Shown here piece after piece: positions 59,247-64,000 of a stretch of DNA of 64,000 nt. The notes under the pieces are model-generated. The model worked only from the letters and a program-made list of their open reading frames with translations, had not been told where the DNA came from and ran no database searches. Position 1 is the stretch's first letter. Each line of letters begins with the position of its first letter. A program made the translations under genes and the position numbers. Source of the stretch: Hymenobacter properus (GTDB lineage: Bacteria > Bacteroidota > Bacteroidia > Cytophagales > Hymenobacteraceae); contig NZ_JADQDP010000007.1 in assembly GCF_015694735.1 (NCBI RefSeq), positions 95,194-159,193 of the forward strand, in the 5' to 3' direction.

Positions 59247-59798
59247 ATGCTTGCCATTACTTCTGTGCTCAGCCCGCCCCACGCCGCGCGCATCAACCGC
59301 ATCATCAAAAGTCTGGAGCAGGAATTCGGCCTCGACGACGTGCAGGCCACGCCCGACCCGCACATCACCTACCAACTGGCCGGCGTGGCCAAGCGGGCGG
59401 CCCTGATGGAGGTGCTGGCCAAGGTAGCGCGCCACACCCAGCCGTTCCCGGCCTTCACCACCGGGCTGGGGGTGTTTCCGGGGCCCAACCCCACCATTTA
59501 CATTCCGGTGCTGCGCTCGGTGGCCCTCAACGACTTGCACCGCCGCATCCACGAGGCCACCGCGCCGCTCTGCCTGCGCACCGACAAGTTTAGCGGGCCC
59601 GACTGCTGGCTGCCGCACATCTCGCTGGCGTTGCACGACACCACGCCCGACCTGCTAGGCGAAGTGCTGCGCTACCTGAACGAGCAGACCTTCAACCTGA
59701 AGTTTCAGATTGACAACCTGGCCATTATGGAGCAGCAGGGCGACTTGTACCTGCGGCAGGAGGAGTTTCAGTTCGAAGTACCAGTGCCGGCCAAATAG
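59247..59798 (+). CDS. 2H phosphoesterase / 2'-5' RNA ligase-like protein
   Basis: A 183-residue protein from ATG 59247 (MLAITSVLSPPHAARI). A GTG at 59121 would add 42 poorly conserved residues and overlap the DUF1572 gene. The two HxTx-type signatures are DPHITYQLAG (about residue 36) and WLPHISLALHD (about 130), defining the LigT/2H fold. Members hydrolyse or ligate 2',5' or cyclic nucleotide phosphodiesters. The cellular substrate is unknown. Confidence 0.85.
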   Translation: MLAITSVLSPPHAARINRIIKSLEQEFGLDDVQATPDPHITYQLAGVAKRAALMEVLAKVARHTQPFPAFTTGLGVFPGPNPTIYIPVLRSVALNDLHRRIHEATAPLCLRTDKFSGPDCWLPHISLALHDTTPDLLGEVLRYLNEQTFNLKFQIDNLAIMEQQGDLYLRQEEFQFEVPVPAK

Positions 59799-59806
59799 GC
59801 GCCAGC

Positions 59807-60439
59807 CTACACGGTGGGCGGTATCTGGGTGCCGTTGTCGAGGCTCTGCCACAGGTACTTGCAGGCCAGCGTGCGGTAGGGGCGCCAGGCCTCGGCAATG
59901 GCCAGCATGCGCTTTTGCAGGGCGCGGCCCGTTTCTTCGAGGCCGTAGAGGCGACGCATGGCGTTTTGCACGCCCAGGTCGCCTTCGGAGAATACGTCGG
60001 GCTGGTCGAGGGCAAACATTTGCAGCATTTGGGCCGTCCAGCGGCCCACGCCTTTGATGGCGGTGAGGTGCTGGGTGAAAGCTTCTTCCGAAAGGCTGGT
60101 GAGGTGCTCGTAGTCGAGCAGGCCGCGCTCGTTGTATTCGGCAATGGCCCGCAGGTAGCCGGCCTTCTGGCGCGAGAGGCCCACGGCGCGCAGGTCGTCG
60201 TCGGTCAGGGCCAGCACCTCGCGCGGCTCGGGGTAGCCTTCGGGTGGGAAAAGCGACTGAAACCGCTTCCAGATAGCAGCCGCCGCCTTGGTCGAAATCT
60301 GCTGGCTGACGATGGCGCGCAGCAGCGCCAGGTACAAGTCTTCGTGGGGCCGGGGGTGAATTTCGCGGCCCCGGGCAATGACGCCGCCCAGGATGGGGTC
60401 GGCGGCGCTGAGGTGTTCGATAGCAGCTTGGTTAAGCAT
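59807..60439 (-). CDS. DNA-3-methyladenine glycosylase (AlkA-type, HhH-GPD)
   Basis: A 210-residue base-excision glycosylase starting at ATG 60439. The HhH-GPD fold shows LLRAIVSQQISTKAAAAIWKRF, VGLSRQKAGYLRAIAEY, the helix-hairpin-helix LTAIKGVGRWTAQMLQMFAL and the catalytic Asp in DVFSEGDLGVQNAM. It removes alkylated bases from DNA. It lacks the N-terminal Ada domain of E. coli-type fusions and the Fe-S cluster of Nth. It lies convergent to the 2H-phosphoesterase gene, with an eight-base gap. Confidence 0.93.
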   Translation of the reverse strand: MLNQAAIEHLSAADPILGGVIARGREIHPRPHEDLYLALLRAIVSQQISTKAAAAIWKRFQSLFPPEGYPEPREVLALTDDDLRAVGLSRQKAGYLRAIAEYNERGLLDYEHLTSLSEEAFTQHLTAIKGVGRWTAQMLQMFALDQPDVFSEGDLGVQNAMRRLYGLEETGRALQKRMLAIAEAWRPYRTLACKYLWQSLDNGTQIPPTV

Positions 60440-60460
60440 CAATCAGGGGGAAGTGAGGTA

Positions 60461-61132
60461 TTAAAGAAGCGGCTTTTCGAGCAAGTCCTGCGGAAAAACC
60501 GGAATCATCACAATGTCTAGCACCGCGCCGGTGGGGGAGAGGCGCAGGCCAGTGAGGTTGCCGCCAAACACCGCGCCCGTGTCGATGTACAAGGTATTAG
60601 AGGTTTTGTCGAATACGGGCTCGCCATTTTCCATTGGTGTGTGGCCCACCACCTGCAGTTGCTGCTCAAGCCTCCGGAGCGGGCCGCGGGCCCAAAGCAG
60701 CCCGTCGGGGCTGTCGCGGTCGTAGGCCAAGGGCGAGGGGCCAATGCCGGCGTGGCTCACCAGCACATGCTCGTTTTGCCAGAGCAGCGGTCGCTGTTGC
60801 AGCCAGCGTAGGTGGCGGGCCAGCAGCCCGGCGCGGGTGCTGTACTGGTTGGTGGTGCTGCGGCCGCCCCAATTCAGCCAGCCGGGGTAGGGGCCGTAAG
60901 GGCTATAGTGGTGCAGCATGGCATCCTCGTGGTTGCCCATGAGGAAGGTAGTGGTATCGGGGTATTGTTCGTTCAGCTGCCGGGCCAGCTCCACGGTGGC
61001 CGGAATGTGGGCGCCGCGGTCCACCAGGTCGCCCACCTGAATAAGGTGGTCGGTGGCTGGGTCCCAGCGCCGCAGCAATTCCTGAAGCGTGTGGAAACAC
61101 CCGTGCACGTCGCCGATGAGGAAGAGGTTCAT
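60461..61132 (-). CDS. PPP-family metallophosphatase (serine/threonine or dinucleoside-tetraphosphate phosphatase)
   Basis: A 223-residue calcineurin-like enzyme from ATG 61132. It has the complete metal-binding series: FLIGDVHGCFHTL, VGDLVDRG, FLMGNHEDAM, LVSHAGIG and QVVGHTPM with YIDTGAVFGG. The GDVHG/GDxVDRG/GNHE arrangement belongs to the PPP family, which includes bacterial protein phosphatases and ApaH (symmetrical Ap4A hydrolase). The two cannot be separated here. It is upstream of, and co-directional with, the AlkA gene. Confidence 0.9.
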   Translation of the reverse strand: MNLFLIGDVHGCFHTLQELLRRWDPATDHLIQVGDLVDRGAHIPATVELARQLNEQYPDTTTFLMGNHEDAMLHHYSPYGPYPGWLNWGGRSTTNQYSTRAGLLARHLRWLQQRPLLWQNEHVLVSHAGIGPSPLAYDRDSPDGLLWARGPLRRLEQQLQVVGHTPMENGEPVFDKTSNTLYIDTGAVFGGNLTGLRLSPTGAVLDIVMIPVFPQDLLEKPLL

Positions 61133-61217
61133 AAACGAAACAACGTTAAAAACCGCATTTAGGTCTCGGGCGCCGAAGCAGTGCAGCAGCTCAGAAAGTT
61201 TGCCCCGGAGCGTCGTT

Positions 61218-61316
61218 GGGGCGGGCTGCCGGCTTTCAGCCGGCTGTCCGCTCGAAATGCGCCTGATGCCAGCCAGATGACAAGCGGACAGCCGGCTGAA
61301 AGCCGGCAGCCCGCCC
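61218..61316. repeat. palindromic repeat, family 5 (GGGCGGGCTGCCGGCTTTCA type)
   Basis: The left arm is GGGCGGGCTGCCGGCTTTCA GCCGGCTGTCCGCT and the right arm is its complement over about 34 bases. Each arm contains an inner palindrome, GCCGGCTTTCAGCCGGC. The loop is about 30 bases. It lies between the divergent phosphatase and NhaA genes. Confidence 0.92.
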
Positions 61317-61425
61317 AAGTAAAGGCCGCGCGGTTTGCTTACCTCCGCACACCGCCTGGCGGGAGCGCAACGGGTAGTTTTGCCCACCAGTGCCCATTTT
61401 TCGGCCCGCCGCCGTACTCCTCACC

Positions 61426-62613
61426 ATGCCCATTCGCCGTGTTCTGCGTCCCATCCGGGAATTATCTGATAGCGGCAAGCTGGCGGGCTTGCTGCTGCTG
61501 CTAGCCACGCTGGTATCATTGGGGCTGAGCAACAGCGCCGCCGGCCCCCGCTACCTGGGCTTGTGGGAGCTGCACCTAGGCTCCGGTCTGCTCAATAAAT
61601 CGGTGGCCCATTGGATAAATGACGGCCTGATGGGCATTTTCTTTTTTCTGGTGGGGCTCGAAATCAAGCGCGAAGCCATTGTTGGCGAGCTGGCCGAGCC
61701 CCGGCAGGCGCTGCTGCCCGCGCTGGCGGCCGTGGGCGGCGTGGCAGCCCCGGCCCTGCTGTACCTGGCTTTCAACCACGGCACGTCCGGGGCGGCTGGC
61801 TGGGCCACCCCCACCGCCACCGACATTGCCTTTTCGCTCGGCATCTTGGCCTTGCTGGGCCGGCACGTGCCGGCCGGGCTGCGCATCTTCCTCACCGCCC
61901 TGGCCATTATCGACGACCTGCTGGCCGTGCTCATCATCGCCTTCTTTTACTCCGGTAGCTTGCATTGGGCCTACCTGGGCGGGGCAGCCGGCATCTTTGC
62001 ATTGCTGTTGGTGCTCAACAAGCTGGGGGTAAAAACCTTATTAATCTACTTGGTTTTGGGCCTGGGGCTGTGGTTCTGCGTGCTGGAATCGGGCATTCAC
62101 GCCACTGTGGCGGGCGTGTTGCTGGCCCTCACCATTCCGCTGGACCGCATCGAGGATATTGAGCACGCCTTGCAGCGGCCGGTCAACTACCTGCTGCTGC
62201 CCTTGTTTGCCCTGTGTAATACCGCCATTGTCCTCAACGGGGGATTGGGACCGGTGCTGCACTCGCCGGTGGCGCTGGGCATCGGGCTGGGGCTGCTGCT
62301 GGGCAAGCCGCTGGGCATTGTGGGCATGGTGGGGCTGCTAGTGCGGCTGGGCGTGGCCCATCTGCCCGCCGAAGTGAGTTGGCGGCAAATGGTGGGCCTT
62401 GGCTTCACCGCGGGCATCGGTTTTACCATGGCCATTTTTATCGCCACGCTAGCTTTCCACAATCCACAGGCCGTTGACGTAGCAAAACTGGCCGTACTGC
62501 TCGGTTCGGCTCTGGCCGCCATAGTAGGGGCGGGGGTGCTGTGGTTTGCCCGAGCTGATGAGAAGCCTGCTGAGGCTGAAGCCACCGCATCAGCTACGTC
62601 TGAGCAACCCTGA
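61426..62613 (+). CDS. nhaA: Na+/H+ antiporter NhaA
   Basis: A 395-residue antiporter with about 12 membrane spans. It has the NhaA hallmarks: HWINDGLMGIFFFLVGLEIKRE, WATPTATDIAFSLGIL and, in the fifth transmembrane region, FLTALAIIDDLLAVLIIAFFY with the paired aspartates that bind Na+. GLGFTAGIGFTMAIFI is at the end. ATG 61426 is chosen because MPIRRVLRPIRELSDSG is family-like; GTG 61390 is in frame upstream. It exports Na+ in exchange for H+ at the inner membrane. Confidence 0.95.
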   Translation: MPIRRVLRPIRELSDSGKLAGLLLLLATLVSLGLSNSAAGPRYLGLWELHLGSGLLNKSVAHWINDGLMGIFFFLVGLEIKREAIVGELAEPRQALLPALAAVGGVAAPALLYLAFNHGTSGAAGWATPTATDIAFSLGILALLGRHVPAGLRIFLTALAIIDDLLAVLIIAFFYSGSLHWAYLGGAAGIFALLLVLNKLGVKTLLIYLVLGLGLWFCVLESGIHATVAGVLLALTIPLDRIEDIEHALQRPVNYLLLPLFALCNTAIVLNGGLGPVLHSPVALGIGLGLLLGKPLGIVGMVGLLVRLGVAHLPAEVSWRQMVGLGFTAGIGFTMAIFIATLAFHNPQAVDVAKLAVLLGSALAAIVGAGVLWFARADEKPAEAEATASATSEQP

Positions 62614-62627
62614 GCGGTTTGTCATTC

Positions 62628-62694
62628 CAACAAAGGAGAAATTTGGGATGGCTCTCTTAGCAGCTTTCCCAGGTTTCTCCTTCGGAATGCAAAC
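62628..62694. repeat. palindromic repeat, family 6, decayed (GTCATTCC...GGAGAAA type)
   Basis: The left arm is TTTGTCATTCCAACAAAGGA GAAATTTGGGA and the right arm TCCCAGGTTTCTCCTTCGGA ATGCAAA. The pairing has gaps and mismatches, but the CATTCC, GGAGAAA and TGGGA blocks are kept in order. It lies between nhaA and the threonine aldolase gene. Confidence 0.7.
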
Positions 62695-62720
62695 TTCCTG
62701 GTCGACGACCTCTGAGCCGG

Positions 62721-63761
62721 CTACGCCATGGCCGCCAGCGCCGCTTCTACCCGGTTCAGGCCGGCGTCGTCCACGTCGAGGTGGGTCACGAAGCGAATCC
62801 ACTGCGGCCCGAAGCTGCTGGCCCGGATGCCCTGCTGCTCCAGCGTGGCCAGGAAATCGGCGGCCGGCATGGTGTCAGCAAGCCGGAAAATGACGAGGTT
62901 GGTTTCCGGGGTCAGCACCTCGGCCACGTAGGGTTGCTGGCCGAGCACCTCGGCCAAGCGGGCGGCGCGGCGGTGGTCGTCGGCCAGGCGGGCCACGTTG
63001 TTTTCCAGGGCATAAATGCCCGCGGCGGCCAGGTAGCCGGCCTGCCGCCAGCCCCCGCCCATCACCTTGCGGATGCGCTTGCACTTCTTAAGAAACGCCG
63101 CCGAGCCCAGCAGCACCGAGCCCACCGGCGTGCCCAGCCCTTTGCTCAAACACACCGAAATTGAATCAAAAAACTGCCCGTAGTCTTCGCTGCGCTGCCC
63201 GGTGGCCACCAATGCGTTGAAAATGCGTGCTCCATCGAGGTGTCGCGCAATGCCGTGCCGCCGCGCCACGTCGCTGATGGCCTGCAAGTCCTCCAAGGCG
63301 TAGCAGCTGCCGCCGCCGCGGTTGTGGGTGTTTTCGAGGCTGATAAGCTGGGTGCTGGGGTAGTGCACGTTTTCGGGCCGGATGGCGGCCTCCACCTGGG
63401 CAGCTGTGAGGCGGCCGCGCTGGCCCGGCAGCAGCGCCACGCTCGCGCCCGAGTGGAAAGCAATACCGCCCACTTCCCACAGGTAGATGTGGGAAGTTTG
63501 CTCGCAAATCACCTCGCTCAGCGGCTCGGTGTGGGCCTTGATGGCAATTTGGTTGGTCATGGTGCCCGAGGGACAAAACAGGCCGGCTTCGAGGCCGAAG
63601 CGGGCGGCGGCCATTTCTTCGAGGCGGCGCACGGTGGGGTCTTCTTCGTACACGTCGTCGCCTACCGGGGCGGCCATCATGGCGGCCAGCATGGCGGGCG
63701 TGGGCCGGGTCACGGTATCGGAGCGCAGGTCAATCACGGAAGGGGAGGCGGAAGTTGTCAT
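62721..63761 (-). CDS. ltaE: low-specificity L-threonine aldolase
   Basis: A 346-residue PLP enzyme from ATG 63761. Family blocks are VIDLRSDTVTRPTPAMLAAM, GDDVYEEDPTVRRLEE, FCPSGTMTNQIAIKAHT, LISLENTHNRGGGSCY, HLDGARIFNALVATG and the PLP-lysine region SVCLSKGLGTPVGSVLLG. It splits threonine or allo-threonine to glycine and acetaldehyde in the cytoplasm. A minus-strand TACTTTTG box (63768-63775) ends six bases before the ATG, suggesting a leaderless mRNA. Confidence 0.94.
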   Translation of the reverse strand: MTTSASPSVIDLRSDTVTRPTPAMLAAMMAAPVGDDVYEEDPTVRRLEEMAAARFGLEAGLFCPSGTMTNQIAIKAHTEPLSEVICEQTSHIYLWEVGGIAFHSGASVALLPGQRGRLTAAQVEAAIRPENVHYPSTQLISLENTHNRGGGSCYALEDLQAISDVARRHGIARHLDGARIFNALVATGQRSEDYGQFFDSISVCLSKGLGTPVGSVLLGSAAFLKKCKRIRKVMGGGWRQAGYLAAAGIYALENNVARLADDHRRAARLAEVLGQQPYVAEVLTPETNLVIFRLADTMPAADFLATLEQQGIRASSFGPQWIRFVTHLDVDDAGLNRVEAALAAMA

Positions 63762-63838
63762 CGTTGGCAAAAGTAGCGCGCTAACCGGCCCGTCGCGCCG
63801 GGCCAAGGGCCGCATCGGCCATAAAATGCCTGGCGGGC

Positions 63839-63869
63839 TTGCACTTCCCGCCCCAGCTGCGTACTTTTG
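63839..63869 (+). promoter_or_regulatory. Bacteroidota-type promoter of the small basic protein gene
   Basis: TTG (63839-63841) and TACTTTTG (63862-63869) are separated by 20 bases, matching the TTG / TAnnTTTG consensus. The ATG follows 36 bases later. Confidence 0.6.
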
Positions 63870-63905
63870 CCCTCCATTTCGTAAGACCCTAGATTTTTTC
63901 CGGCC

Positions 63906-64000
63906 ATGTCCGTTACCCGTCTGAAGCGCAAGCACCGCAAGAACATTGCCCGTGCTAACAACAAGCAGAACATCATCAAAAACCTGCTCCGCACCCCCGT
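63906..64000 (+). CDS. small strongly basic protein (5' part only)
   Basis: The window ends after 31 codons: MSVTRLKRKHRKNIARANNK followed by a lysine/asparagine-rich helix. The composition resembles ribosomal or ribosome-associated proteins and short basic Bacteroidota proteins of unknown function. The product cannot be named from this fragment. A good promoter precedes it. Translation continues past the window edge. Confidence 0.65.
   Translation, partial: MSVTRLKRKHRKNIARANNKQNIIKNLLRTP

Overview
The window is GC-rich chromosomal DNA from a member of the Bacteroidota, most likely Hymenobacter or a close relative (Hymenobacteraceae). This rests on gene content: a SusC/OMP-type barrel with a carboxypeptidase-regulatory domain, LytS/LytTR two-component pairs, type IX secretion sorting domains and a T9SS plug protein, a PUR-family (DUF3276) protein, DUF4256, ABA4-like and M49 peptidase genes, and TAnnTTTG promoter boxes. 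No rRNA, tRNA, CRISPR, phage or transposase gene was seen.

Layout. 1-4.0 kb: the 5' part of a multi-PAS sensor and two tandem paralogous outer-membrane barrels, the second with an in-frame stop at the end of its signal peptide. 4.3-12.8 kb: a secreted helical-repeat protein and two LytS/LytTR systems arranged around a TonB-receptor-like barrel. 12.9-18 kb: an alpha/beta hydrolase, an ABA4-like membrane protein, a TlpA-type thioredoxin and two outer-membrane proteins. 18-28.8 kb: an M49 peptidase and a menaquinone cluster (menE, menB, menD, menF, DHNA-CoA thioesterase) interrupted by a T9SS-exported amidase. 29-33.3 kb: a histidine phosphatase, the PDH E2 subunit, hslV and a deoxyhypusine-synthase-like gene. 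33.4-34.7 kb: an AT-richer two-gene cassette (EEP nuclease/phosphatase plus an unknown small protein). 34.8-42.6 kb: a Cys/Met PLP enzyme, two AraC regulators, two SDRs, small membrane proteins and a DUF58 protein. 42.9-47 kb: a PUR protein, YchF, an AT-rich HNH nuclease gene ending in a 60-bp perfect palindrome, and an M48 protease. 47-64 kb: a frameshifted lipoprotein, the T9SS plug protein, an acetyltransferase, a methyltransferase, DUF4256, an ABC-F protein, a T9SS cargo, an AsmA-like protein, DUF1572, a 2H phosphoesterase, an AlkA glycosylase, a PPP phosphatase, NhaA, threonine aldolase and the start of a small basic protein.

The most striking non-coding feature is a family of intergenic inverted repeats of about 80-170 bp. 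Their arms contain variants of GTCATGCTGAGCGCAGCCGA. Fourteen copies occur in 64 kb, all between genes, and one carries a second palindrome inside its loop. Five further kinds of long inverted repeat are present; one of them lies in frame inside a response regulator. Three genes look broken: two by nonsense codons at codon 22, right after a signal peptide, and one by a one-base deletion.
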